Positions 18,432 to 27,061 of a DNA stretch of 64,000 bases are shown here, piece by piece; position 1 is the first letter of the stretch; the number at the start of each line of letters is the position of its first letter. The DNA is taken from contig NZ_CP114882.2 in assembly GCF_027474525.2 (NCBI RefSeq), forward strand, positions 2,108,001-2,172,000, written 5' to 3'. The notes under the pieces were generated by a model that saw nothing but the letters and a program-made list of their open reading frames with translations, was not told the DNA's origin and searched no databases. A program made the translations under genes and the position numbers. The DNA comes from Flavobacterium lacustre. GTDB taxonomy: Bacteria > Bacteroidota > Bacteroidia > Flavobacteriales > Flavobacteriaceae.

Positions 18432-19052
18432 ATGACAAAAATTAGTATCGCAATCGCATTTTTTATTTGCAATTTGTTATCCGCACAAGGACAGTTTGAA
18501 CAAGGAATGGGAAAAGCTTTCCAGTTATGGGGAGAAGGAAAAAGCACCGAAGCTTCAGATGTATTTGAAAGAATCGCCGCAGCCGAAAAAACGAGTTGGT
18601 TACCCAATTATTATGTTGCATTAGTCAACACTACTTCGGCTTTTGGAACAAAAGATAAAGATAAAATAAACCTGTTGTTGACCAAAGCGCAAAATGCATT
18701 GGATACAGAAATGGTTAAAGACCAGAATAATGCAGAGCTTTTGGTGTTGCAAGCAATGATTTATACGGCTTGGGTTGCTTTTGATCCAATGACTAACGGA
18801 CAAAAATTATCAGGAAAAGTGATGGAATTGTATGGAAAAGCTCAAGTAATTGCGCCTGAAAATCCAAGAGTTGTTTTTGGGAAAGCCGAATTTGAAATAG
18901 GTGCAGCCCAATTTTGGGGAACCGATACTAAACCAATGTGTGCTCAAATCGAAAAAGCTATCGGACTTTTTGCTACTTTTAAACCTGAAACGCCTTTTTC
19001 TCCAAAATGGGGTTTAGAACGAGCGCAAGAAGCACAGAAAAACTGTAAGTAA
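18432..19052 (+). CDS. Secreted TPR-like protein
   Basis: 206 residues with a signal peptide (cut near LLSAQG). The mature part shows TPR-like helix pairs (AFQLWGEGKSTEASDVFERI; VMELYGKAQVIAPENPRVVF). No catalytic motif is visible. It probably makes protein contacts in the periplasm. It ends 30 bp before the histidine kinase gene and is likely the first gene of that operon; 175 bp separate it from the TonB receptor gene. Confidence 0.6.
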   Translation: MTKISIAIAFFICNLLSAQGQFEQGMGKAFQLWGEGKSTEASDVFERIAAAEKTSWLPNYYVALVNTTSAFGTKDKDKINLLLTKAQNALDTEMVKDQNNAELLVLQAMIYTAWVAFDPMTNGQKLSGKVMELYGKAQVIAPENPRVVFGKAEFEIGAAQFWGTDTKPMCAQIEKAIGLFATFKPETPFSPKWGLERAQEAQKNCK

Positions 19053-19082
19053 TTTAGCTATTTTAATAAAATAATTCCTAAG

Positions 19083-20423
19083 ATGAAAAATGATTATGTA
19101 AAAGAATTTCCAAGAGCGTTTTTTATTGGCTTAAGTATCTTTGGGTTGCTTAATCTAATTCAGATTTTGAACGGAGGAAGTGTTTCTTTTGATGAACATT
19201 TAAAGTTAATGTTTTTGTATACAATGCTTTATAGTTTTGCGTTGCATATCGCCAATACTTATTTATTTATCTCATTAGATAAAATTTTTGTCAACGAAAG
19301 ATTTTCAAAAAAGAGAATATTTATTGGTTTTATTTCTTCGTTTTTTCTTTCACTATTTGTTATTTTTCTGTTGAGACTTTTTATCTCGGTTTTAATTAAA
19401 AAACAGTCTTTTACCGTTTTTGTTGCCAATGAAAGCGCCTCAGATTATATTGTGGCTTCTGTTTTTACTTTTGTGGTGTTGTTGATTGTTCATTTTATTT
19501 ATCTCTATAAAGGATATCAAGAGAATAAAGTCAAGGAGCAAAAAATCATAGCAGGAACCGCAAATGCTAAGTTCGAGAGTTTAAAAAATCAAATAGATCC
19601 TCATTTTCTTTTTAACAGTTTAAATGTTTTGAGTTCTTTAATTGAAGAAAATCCTGAAAATGCGCAACGATTTACCACTTCATTATCAAAGATTTACAGG
19701 TATGTATTGGAACAAAAAGATAAGGAATTGGTTACTGTTGAAGAAGAGCTTTCTTTTGCTAAAACATACATGAATTTGCTAAAAATGCGTTTCGAAAACA
19801 GCTTGTTTTATGAATTACCAACTGCTTTTCATAATCCTGAAGCTAAGGTTGTGCCGCTTTCATTGCAGCTTTTATTAGAAAACACAGTAAAGCACAATGT
19901 GGTAAGTGAACAAAGGCCGTTGCATATTCGCATTGAAATTGAAGGGGATTATTTAGTAATTCAAAATGATTATCAAAAGAAAGAAGTATTACAGGAACGT
20001 CAAGGTGTTGGTTTGCAAAATATCATCAATCGCTACGGAATTATTACTAAAAGAAAAGTGCTGATAGCGCAAAACGAACAAACATTCACCGTTAAAATAC
20101 CCATTTTAACCAAACAAATTACGGTTATGGAAACCAGTACAGATTACAATTCAAATAACGCTTATTTCAGGGCAAAAAAAAGAGTGGAAGAGTTGAAAGG
20201 GTTTTATGGAAACCTAATTTCGTATTGTTGTGTAATTCCAATTTTGATTTTCATAAATCTTACATATATGCCACAATTTCAATGGTTTTGGTTTTCGGCA
20301 GCTGGTTGGGGTTTTGGTTTAGTGATGCATGCTTTCAAAGTATTTGGATACAGTTCGAACTGGGAAGAAAGAAAGATTCAGGAGATTTTGAGTAAAGAAG
20401 ACACTAAAAAAAGTTGGAAATAA
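19083..20423 (+). CDS. LytS-type sensor histidine kinase with C-terminal 2TM domain
   Basis: 446 residues. Residues 1-160 hold four or more membrane helices. The His_kinase motif KNQIDPHFLFNSLNVL places the phospho-accepting His at 174; the ATP-binding domain has LLLENTVKHN and QGVGLQNIINRYG. From about 355 a second membrane unit begins: the 2TM domain (AKKRVEELKGFYGNLISY ... NWEERKIQEIL). The two following genes encode stand-alone 2TM domains and the third the LytTR response regulator, so all four very likely act together. The signal is unknown. Confidence 0.85.
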   Translation: MKNDYVKEFPRAFFIGLSIFGLLNLIQILNGGSVSFDEHLKLMFLYTMLYSFALHIANTYLFISLDKIFVNERFSKKRIFIGFISSFFLSLFVIFLLRLFISVLIKKQSFTVFVANESASDYIVASVFTFVVLLIVHFIYLYKGYQENKVKEQKIIAGTANAKFESLKNQIDPHFLFNSLNVLSSLIEENPENAQRFTTSLSKIYRYVLEQKDKELVTVEEELSFAKTYMNLLKMRFENSLFYELPTAFHNPEAKVVPLSLQLLLENTVKHNVVSEQRPLHIRIEIEGDYLVIQNDYQKKEVLQERQGVGLQNIINRYGIITKRKVLIAQNEQTFTVKIPILTKQITVMETSTDYNSNNAYFRAKKRVEELKGFYGNLISYCCVIPILIFINLTYMPQFQWFWFSAAGWGFGLVMHAFKVFGYSSNWEERKIQEILSKEDTKKSWK

Positions 20424-20448
20424 TGTTTAATAGAAATGTAAAACAGGC

Positions 20449-20757
20449 ATGATGGGAGATAACTTTGAAAATGAAGAACGCTATTTTAAAGCGAAAAAAA
20501 GAGTAGAAGAGATTAAAGGATTTTACGGAAATTTGACCTCGTATGTAGTGGTAAACTGTGTTTTATTTGTTATAAATATGGTTACGTCACCACAATATTT
20601 ATGGTTCTTTTGGCCATTGTTAGGCTGGGGAATTGGGGTTGTTTTTCACGGGATTAAAGTGTTTAATTACATGCCATTTCTGGGAAAAGATTGGGAAGAA
20701 AGAAAAATTAAAGAATTTATGGAAAAAGAGGAACAAACAAAGTCCTCTTGGCAATAA
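20449..20757 (+). CDS. 2TM-domain protein
   Basis: 102 residues, consisting of one 2TM unit: an amphipathic start YFKAKKRVEEIKGFYGN, two membrane helices (about 30-48 and 55-72) and the tail WEERKIKEFMEKE. It is a close paralogue of the C-terminus of the preceding kinase, 26 bp upstream. It may modulate kinase oligomerisation or sense membrane state; no experimental function is known to me. Confidence 0.75.
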   Translation: MMGDNFENEERYFKAKKRVEEIKGFYGNLTSYVVVNCVLFVINMVTSPQYLWFFWPLLGWGIGVVFHGIKVFNYMPFLGKDWEERKIKEFMEKEEQTKSSWQ

Positions 20758-20774
20758 CTTAAAAATAAATTACA

Positions 20775-21125
20775 ATGGGAAGATTGAGAAAACAGCGATT
20801 AGAACGCTTTCAAGCAGAAGGTTTTAATCCGGATGAACGCTATGAATTAGCGTATAAAAGAGTAAAAAGAATCAAAGGATTTTACATTCATGCATTGGTT
20901 TATGTTCTTGTGAATGCTTTTATTCTGATATCAAGCTTTAATAAATGGGAAGGTGATACGGTTTTTTGGCAGTGGGAAACGTTGAATACGGCATTGTTTT
21001 GGGGAATTGGATTGGCTGCTCACGGATTATCTGTTTTTGGTAATGCTATTTTCTTTGGTCAAAACTGGGAAGAAAAGAAAATTCAAGAATTGATGGATAA
21101 AGATAAAAGTGAAAAATGGGAATAG
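20775..21125 (+). CDS. 2TM-domain protein
   Basis: 116 residues, a second stand-alone 2TM unit (AYKRVKRIKGFYIHALVY; NWEEKKIQELMDKDKS) with a basic 20-residue N-terminal extension. The gap to the previous gene is 17 bp. It is more divergent than its neighbour, so the duplication is not recent. Confidence 0.75.
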   Translation: MGRLRKQRLERFQAEGFNPDERYELAYKRVKRIKGFYIHALVYVLVNAFILISSFNKWEGDTVFWQWETLNTALFWGIGLAAHGLSVFGNAIFFGQNWEEKKIQELMDKDKSEKWE

Positions 21126-21195
21126 AAATTTAGTCGTTAATCAAGTTGCCCCATTCAATTTTAAATAAATAATTCAATTAATGATTCCAAATTAC

Positions 21196-21963
21196 ATGAC
21201 CACAATAATAATTGAAGATGAAAAACCAGCCGCCCGTTTGCTACAAAGAAAACTGGATAAATTAAATGTAAAAGTAGGAGTGATGTTGCATTCTGTTGCA
21301 GAAGCCATCGATTGGTTTTCGAACAATGAGCATCCGGATTTGATCTTTCTGGACATTCAATTATCAGACGGATTATCGTTTGAAATTTTTGATAAAATTG
21401 AGATTAAAAGCGCTGTAATTTTCACAACTGCTTATGACGAATATGCTTTGCGGGCATTCAAATTAAACAGTATAGATTATCTTTTGAAACCCATTGATGA
21501 AGATGATTTAGAAGTGGCAGTTTCAAAATTTAAAGTCCGTTTGCCAAAGAAAGAAAATGAAACTCAAAACTTAAGTTTGGATTTTGAACAGATTAAAAAA
21601 ATGCTTTCGAATCCTTTTGAGAAGAATCATAAAAAACGCTTTACCGTAAAAATAGGACAACATTTAAAAGTGATTTCAACCGATGAAATTGAATGTTTTT
21701 TCAGCGAAAATAAAGGAACTTATTTACACACTTTTGACAATAGAAATTATCTGATTGAAACAACTTTGGAGCTTTTGGAACAAGAATTAGATCCAGTTGC
21801 ATTTTATCGCATCAGCCGAAAATTTATCATTCCACTCAAGGCAATTAAAGAAATTGTGGTCTACAGTAATTCCCGTTTAAAGATTATTTTGCCTTCTTAT
21901 AAAGAAGATGAAGTGATTGTAAGCAGAGAAAAAGTAGCTGATTTTAAAACTTGGATTGGGTAA
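21196..21963 (+). CDS. LytTR-family response regulator
   Basis: 255 residues. Receiver domain with acidic pair E7/D8 (IIIEDEKPAARLL) and phospho-acceptor D53 (IFLDIQLSDG), followed by a LytTR DNA-binding domain at about 150-250 (KRFTVKIGQHLKVI, FYRISRKFIIPLKAI). ATG 21196 is preferred because it starts the receiver at the usual residue; an in-frame ATG at 21181 would add five residues. It is the natural partner of the LytS-type kinase three genes upstream. Targets unknown; the TonB receptor and the repeat-protein gene are candidates by proximity. Confidence 0.85.
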   Translation: MTTIIIEDEKPAARLLQRKLDKLNVKVGVMLHSVAEAIDWFSNNEHPDLIFLDIQLSDGLSFEIFDKIEIKSAVIFTTAYDEYALRAFKLNSIDYLLKPIDEDDLEVAVSKFKVRLPKKENETQNLSLDFEQIKKMLSNPFEKNHKKRFTVKIGQHLKVISTDEIECFFSENKGTYLHTFDNRNYLIETTLELLEQELDPVAFYRISRKFIIPLKAIKEIVVYSNSRLKIILPSYKEDEVIVSREKVADFKTWIG

Positions 21964-22054
21964 AATAAATCAAAAATTAAGTTTAAGTGATTTGTTTTAA
22001 AATACTGATAAATAATTATTTGATTGTTCATTATAGATTATTTCTATACTGATT

Positions 22055-22828
22055 TTAAACCTTAAAAACCACTTTTCTGATACCAATAATCACGAAGATC
22101 ATTAAGGTGTACACAATAAAAAACGGAACAATGTATTCTATCAAATTTAGCGGAAGCATGATGGCAATAATTAATAATTGAAAGCCGAGTCCGTAAATAG
22201 AAAGTAGTGTCATAAACCAATTTGGAAACGTTTTTACTTTATAAGCATCCTGATCTAAGGTGTGAATTATTTTGTCAAAAGTACCATAAACAACGGTGTA
22301 AATCAGAAACAAAATATCGACTGATTTTTGAGTTTCTCCAGGCAAAGCACGAGGGGATTTGTATTCAAAAATCTTACTGGTCGAATCTCCTCCTACTGAT
22401 TTATTTCGTAAAATAACATAGTAATAATTGTATAAAGTTCCTTGTAATTGTATGCCGATAAAAGCTAAAAGGGTGAGCCAGATACTAGTTTTAGATACGT
22501 AACAAATGGCCATCAAAAACATAAAATTAAGGGTAATATCAAATACGCTGTCTAAATATCTCCCTACATATGAAGGCGTGTTTTTTAGTCTGGCTAACTC
22601 GCCGTCGGCGGCATCAATTGCAGATTTTAAAACAATAAAAAAGGCGGCATAAAAGTACTGATTTTGCAAAATGCAAAACATCGCTATAAGTCCGGAAAGT
22701 CCAAAAAGTAGTGTAACATGAATTGGAGTAAATCGGGTATTTTTTAATTGATTAGCAAAAAATTTTCCGAAGGGTCTTCCATAATCGGATAAATCTAAAA
22801 ATTTATCTTGAGCAGCAAGTTTAGACAT
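22055..22828 (-). CDS. CDP-alcohol phosphatidyltransferase family protein
   Basis: 257 residues, about six membrane helices. The full signature D-x2-D-G-x2-A-R-x8-G-x3-D-x3-D is present: D72, D75, G76, A79, R80, G89, D93 and D97. It transfers a phosphoalcohol group between CDP-activated substrate and acceptor in lipid synthesis. Its length and the lack of diagnostic motifs do not settle whether it makes phosphatidylserine, an inositol-type lipid or another headgroup. It follows ctaA at 50 bp on the same strand. Confidence 0.8.
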   Translation of the reverse strand: MSKLAAQDKFLDLSDYGRPFGKFFANQLKNTRFTPIHVTLLFGLSGLIAMFCILQNQYFYAAFFIVLKSAIDAADGELARLKNTPSYVGRYLDSVFDITLNFMFLMAICYVSKTSIWLTLLAFIGIQLQGTLYNYYYVILRNKSVGGDSTSKIFEYKSPRALPGETQKSVDILFLIYTVVYGTFDKIIHTLDQDAYKVKTFPNWFMTLLSIYGLGFQLLIIAIMLPLNLIEYIVPFFIVYTLMIFVIIGIRKVVFKV

Positions 22829-22878
22829 TTAAGTTAGTGAACAAAGAAATGCGACAATATAGTCTGGTATTTATTTTA

Positions 22879-23901
22879 TTATTTAGATAATCGGTGTAAT
22901 GTGAACGTCATTGCCGAAAGTAAAAAGAAAGCCATTATTTGATGTGCTAATCCTAACCAAAGCGGAACGCTGTAAAGCAAAGTAAAAACGCCTAGGCCAA
23001 ATTGCAAAAACACAATAATTACTAAGGTATTGATTCCTTTTTTCTGTAAAGAGGAAAGTAAATATTTTTTGCTTTTGAAAAATAACAATAGGATGAGTCC
23101 AACTACAATATAAGCCATGGTTCTGTGTACAAACTGCACGCCGCTTTTTCCTTCGACAAGATTAAGAAACAACGTTTTTTGTTCGATAAAAACACTCTCG
23201 TGAATAAACTGTCCGTCGCTCATTAAAGGCCAATGATTGTGAATTAAACCAGCATTTAAACCCGCAACAAAACCGCCATAGATGATTTGTATCAATAAAA
23301 AAACCAGAGCGATACGCGCGATTTTCTGTAACGGAAGTATAACAGTTGTTTTATTTGGATAAATTAAATCTAAAGCAACCCAAAGAGTATAAGCAAAAGT
23401 GATAAAAGCAAATGTTAAATGCAATGAAAGTCTAAAATGACTTACATCCGGATTGTCAATTAAACCGCTTCGTACCATAAACCAACCCAAAAATCCTTGA
23501 AAACCGCCCATTCCTAAAAGAACAACACATTTTTTTATAGTTTCGGTCGAAAGGCGTTTTTTGAATAAGAAGTATACAAAGGGAACGATGAATGCTAAAC
23601 CAATTATTCTTCCTATGAAACGGTGGAACCATTCCCAAAAATAGATGAATTTATAATCGCTGAGCGTAAAGTCGTTGTGGATATTAATCTTTTGATATTC
23701 GGGAAATTTCTTGTATTCTTCAAAAGCTTGTTCCCATTTGGCTTCAGAAAGCGGAGGGAAAGTATCCGTTACTAAATGCCAATCTGTCATTGATAATCCT
23801 GAATTGGTCAATCGTGTAATTCCTCCAACAACAACCATCATAAACAATAATAAACAACCGGATAACAACCAGGTAATAACGTAATTATTCTCTTTTTTCA
23901 T
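22879..23901 (-). CDS. ctaA: Heme A synthase (CtaA/COX15)
   Basis: 340 residues with eight membrane helices. Heme-ligand histidines fit the family: WFHRFIGRI, SLHLTFAF, QFVHRTMAY and GLAHQIMAFF. It oxidises heme O to heme A for aa3-type oxidases; cbb3 oxidases encoded further on do not need heme A. Monocistronic or co-transcribed with the CDP-alcohol transferase gene. A perfect -7 box lies 20 bp upstream. Confidence 0.87.
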   Translation of the reverse strand: MKKENNYVITWLLSGCLLLFMMVVVGGITRLTNSGLSMTDWHLVTDTFPPLSEAKWEQAFEEYKKFPEYQKINIHNDFTLSDYKFIYFWEWFHRFIGRIIGLAFIVPFVYFLFKKRLSTETIKKCVVLLGMGGFQGFLGWFMVRSGLIDNPDVSHFRLSLHLTFAFITFAYTLWVALDLIYPNKTTVILPLQKIARIALVFLLIQIIYGGFVAGLNAGLIHNHWPLMSDGQFIHESVFIEQKTLFLNLVEGKSGVQFVHRTMAYIVVGLILLLFFKSKKYLLSSLQKKGINTLVIIVFLQFGLGVFTLLYSVPLWLGLAHQIMAFFLLSAMTFTLHRLSK

Positions 23902-23921
23902 TATTTAAACATTATTTTTTG

Positions 23922-23929
23922 CAAAGATA
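23922..23929 (-). promoter_or_regulatory. Bacteroidota -7 box TATCTTTG
   Basis: Perfect box 20 bp upstream of the ctaA ATG. Confidence 0.55.
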
Positions 23930-23953
23930 TTTTAAATACACTTAAATAGTAAT

Positions 23954-25387
23954 TCAACAACCGTTAATCTTTAATCCTAATCTTTCTGCTCGCTTTAACA
24001 TAAAAGCATAAGCTTCATTATAATCGTTGGCGATCTCGCCTTCTAAAATAGCTTCTTTGATGGCTTCTTTCAGCACGCCGATTTCTCTTGATGGTTTCAA
24101 TTGGAATATTTCCATAATTTCTTCCCCGGTTATTGGCGGTTGAAAATTACGAACATGATCTCGCTCTTCAACTTCGACAATTTTCTTGCGTACAATTTCA
24201 AAATTATTATGGTATTTCTTGAATTTATTTGGGTTTTTTGTAGTGATATCCGCCTCACACAAAGTCATTAAGTTTTCTACATCTTCCCCGGCATCAAAAA
24301 CTAATCGTCGCACAGCGCTATCCGTTACGGTATCTTGAGATAAAACAATAGGTCGCGAACTCATCATCACCATTTTTTGCACAAATTTCATTTTGTGGTT
24401 CAAAGGCATATGCAATCTTTCAAAGATTTTCTTTGCCATTTTTCCGCCCAAAAATTCATGTCCATGAAAGGTCCAGCCTTGTTTTTTATTAAAACGTTTG
24501 GTAGGAGCTTTTCCAATGTCATGTAACAAAGCCGACCAGCGCAACCAAACATCATCTGTATTGGGGCAAATATTATCTACGACTTCCAAGGTGTGATAAA
24601 AATTATTTTTATGTGTATGACCTTCAATTTCTTCTACTTGATTCAGCGCTGTTAACTCAGGAAGAATAATGTCTAAAAGTCCGGTTTTGAATAACAGTAA
24701 AAATCCAACCGAAGGTTTATCGGTAGAAAGTATTTTGTTCAGTTCATCTACAATTCGTTCTCCAGAAATAATCTTAATTCGTTCCGCATTTTTAGTAATC
24801 GAATTCAAAGAGTTTTCATCGATTTCAAAACCCAATTGTGTTGCAAAGCGAATGCCTCTCAACATGCGTAAAGGATCGTCAGAATAGGTAATATCAGGAT
24901 CAAGCGGTGTTTTTATGATTTTGTTTTTTAAATCCTGTATACCATTGAAAGGATCTAATAACATTCCGAAATTATCTTTGTTTAGCGAAAGTGCCAATGC
25001 ATTGATGGTAAAATCACGACGGTTTTGGTCGTCTTCAAGTGTTCCGTTTTCTACAACCGGATTGCGGCTTTCCTGATTATAGGATTCTTTTCGGGCGCCA
25101 ACAAACTCAATTTCAGTGTCTTCAAAACGCAGCATTGCAGTTCCGTAAGTTTTAAAAACTTGTACTTTTGGTTTTTTGGGAAGTAGTTGAGAAACTTTCA
25201 ATGCTAATTCGATTCCGCTGCCAACAGCAACAATATCAATATCTTTTTTGAAATCTCTGTTTAAAAGTAAATCACGAACAAAACCACCAATTACATAGCT
25301 TTCTACGTTAAGTTCTTGTGAAGCTTGTGAGATAACTTCAAAAATTTTATTATGTAAGGCTTCTTTATACGAAGTTTTAATACTCAT
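23954..25387 (-). CDS. cca: CCA-adding tRNA nucleotidyltransferase with HD domain
   Basis: 477 residues. Head domain: GGFVRDLLL (about 34-42) and the catalytic pair KDIDIVAVG; RRDFTINAL and DPLRMLRGIRFA are the class-II motifs. The HD domain follows (LLHDIGKAPTKRF, HGHEFLGGKMAKKIF). It adds or repairs the 3' CCA of tRNAs. The order after sua5 on the same strand with a 66-bp gap suggests one operon. Whether it does C and A addition alone cannot be told from motifs. Confidence 0.9.
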   Translation of the reverse strand: MSIKTSYKEALHNKIFEVISQASQELNVESYVIGGFVRDLLLNRDFKKDIDIVAVGSGIELALKVSQLLPKKPKVQVFKTYGTAMLRFEDTEIEFVGARKESYNQESRNPVVENGTLEDDQNRRDFTINALALSLNKDNFGMLLDPFNGIQDLKNKIIKTPLDPDITYSDDPLRMLRGIRFATQLGFEIDENSLNSITKNAERIKIISGERIVDELNKILSTDKPSVGFLLLFKTGLLDIILPELTALNQVEEIEGHTHKNNFYHTLEVVDNICPNTDDVWLRWSALLHDIGKAPTKRFNKKQGWTFHGHEFLGGKMAKKIFERLHMPLNHKMKFVQKMVMMSSRPIVLSQDTVTDSAVRRLVFDAGEDVENLMTLCEADITTKNPNKFKKYHNNFEIVRKKIVEVEERDHVRNFQPPITGEEIMEIFQLKPSREIGVLKEAIKEAILEGEIANDYNEAYAFMLKRAERLGLKINGC

Positions 25388-25400
25388 TTTTAAAATGTTT

Positions 25401-25454
25401 AAAGCTTAAAGCTTAAAGTTGCTAAACTGAAAACTGAAAACTGAATGCTGAAAC
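25401..25454. repeat. Two short heptamer arrays
   Basis: AAAGCTT repeated 2.5 times (25401-25418) and AAACTGA repeated three times (25424-25444) followed by a diverged copy. They fill the sua5-cca gap. The two arrays have different sequence but the same 7-bp period. Confidence 0.6.
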
Positions 25455-26014
25455 TATTTACGAATCACTTTTACCTGAGAATCATTAGTCAACTTAATGA
25501 TCGTTGATGGTTTTCCACCAATTTTTTCGCGATGCAAATTTACAACATAGTCTACACCTTTTATAATTTCCGGACTAATATCTTTGAAGGCAATAGGAGT
25601 AGGTTGTCCAGAGATATTTGCTGAGGTAGAAACCAATGGTTTTTTCATGCGTTCTAATAATTTAAAGCAAAACGGTTCCTTAACAATGCGTATTCCTAAA
25701 GTATTATCCGCCGCTATTAAATTTGGCGCTACATTTCTGGGCTTGTCTAAGATTAAAGTAGTTGGGTTTTCGGATAAATCCATGATTTGCCAAGCTACTT
25801 CCGGGATGTCTTTGAAAACATTGTACATCATTTTTTCGCCATTCATCAAAACAATCATGCTTTGGGTTTCCGCTCTTTGTTTGAGTTTATAGATTTTGGC
25901 CACAGCCTCAGGATTAGTAGCATCACAGCCAATTCCCCAAACAGTATCAGTGGGATATAGAATGATGCCGCCGTTTTTGATTACTTCGTAGGCATTATGG
26001 ATTTCTTGGTTCAT
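25454..26014 (-). CDS. L-threonylcarbamoyladenylate synthase (Sua5/YrdC family)
   Basis: 186 residues, the short YrdC-type form without a Sua5 domain. The motifs YPTDTVWGIGCDATN (about 21-35), KLKQR and STSANISGQPTP are diagnostic. It forms threonylcarbamoyl-AMP from threonine, bicarbonate and ATP for the t6A37 modification of tRNA. Being upstream of cca it forms a small tRNA-maturation operon. Confidence 0.88.
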   Translation of the reverse strand: MNQEIHNAYEVIKNGGIILYPTDTVWGIGCDATNPEAVAKIYKLKQRAETQSMIVLMNGEKMMYNVFKDIPEVAWQIMDLSENPTTLILDKPRNVAPNLIAADNTLGIRIVKEPFCFKLLERMKKPLVSTSANISGQPTPIAFKDISPEIIKGVDYVVNLHREKIGGKPSTIIKLTNDSQVKVIRK

Positions 26015-26043
26015 TATATTTTAGGTTTTAATAAATAACTTTC

Positions 26044-26051
26044 TATTTTTG
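26044..26051 (+). promoter_or_regulatory. Bacteroidota -7 box TATTTTTG
   Basis: Perfect box 32 bp upstream of ATG 26084; TTAG at 26021-26024 with a 19-bp spacer is a poor -33. Its last base is the G of an in-frame GTG at 26051, which rules that codon out as the start. Confidence 0.55.
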
Positions 26052-26083
26052 TGAAGATTAATTATTTTACAAAGATAGCAATA

Positions 26084-27061
26084 ATGAGAAAAACAAAAGC
26101 GATTGCAATTCTAACTACTCATTCTTTTGGCTATATTGATTTTTTGGTAGACAAACTTAATTTGAATGAAGATGTTGATTTGACTTATATTAACATCGAT
26201 GCGATTCCTTTTAGCTATAAAAATAAAGGTTCCAGAATTGCCAATTTTTTTCTAAAACTATTTTTATTTCCAGGTTTAAAAGAAAAAAACAGAACAGAAT
26301 TCATAAAAAAAGCATTTCGAAAGAAGCCATTATTTGATCAAATATTGGTTATTCGTCCGGATAAACTTCAAAAAGAGGCTTTGGTTTTTTTGAAAAAAAG
26401 TACCGTTAAAATGGATTGTTTTTTATTTGATGGAATTGAAAACTTTAAAAATCAAAAAAAAATACTTTCCTATTTTGATACCATATTTAGTTATGATAAA
26501 AGAGATGTTGAGAAATACAATTTTCGCTTTTTGACTAATTATATCTTTGATGATGAAATAGAAAAAAATCAGATAACAAATACTGCTTTTAATATTTCTT
26601 CATTTGATAGCCGATTTCCATTCTTAGAAAAATTAGCGAATTATTTATCAGAAGCACAAATCTCTTTTCGTTTTATCGTAAAAAAGAATAAATGTTGTAA
26701 TCATGATACGATTGAAATTTGTACTAAATATTTACCTATAAATGAGGTTAAAGAAATTATATCCAGTAGTTTAGTGATGATTGATTTGCAAAAAGAGAAT
26801 CAATACGGATTGAGTTTTCGTGTTTTTGAAGCGCTCGGATACAAGAAAAAATTGATTACAAATAATCAGGATATTACTTCGTACGATTTTTATAATGAGA
26901 ATAATATTTTTGTGATTACCAATGAAAATTATCAAATTCCACTTGATTTTTTTGAAACGGATTTCGTTGAAATAGATCCAAAAATTATAGATAAGTATAA
27001 ATTAAAAAATTGGATTTTTGAAGTTTTTAATATTGAATGCAATCAAATTAAGGACTTGTAA
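26084..27061 (+). CDS. Glycosyltransferase-like protein of the envelope-glycan cluster
   Basis: 325 residues, soluble. The C-terminal segment YGLSFRVFEALGYKKKLITNN resembles the nucleotide-sugar-binding helix of GT-B enzymes, and the middle (FDTIFSYDKRDVEKYNF) resembles capsule/LPS transferases of this type. The donor and acceptor cannot be read from sequence. It overlaps the next gene by 19 bp in convergent orientation. A family named GT-B-like is my best guess. Confidence 0.6.
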   Translation: MRKTKAIAILTTHSFGYIDFLVDKLNLNEDVDLTYINIDAIPFSYKNKGSRIANFFLKLFLFPGLKEKNRTEFIKKAFRKKPLFDQILVIRPDKLQKEALVFLKKSTVKMDCFLFDGIENFKNQKKILSYFDTIFSYDKRDVEKYNFRFLTNYIFDDEIEKNQITNTAFNISSFDSRFPFLEKLANYLSEAQISFRFIVKKNKCCNHDTIEICTKYLPINEVKEIISSSLVMIDLQKENQYGLSFRVFEALGYKKKLITNNQDITSYDFYNENNIFVITNENYQIPLDFFETDFVEIDPKIIDKYKLKNWIFEVFNIECNQIKDL

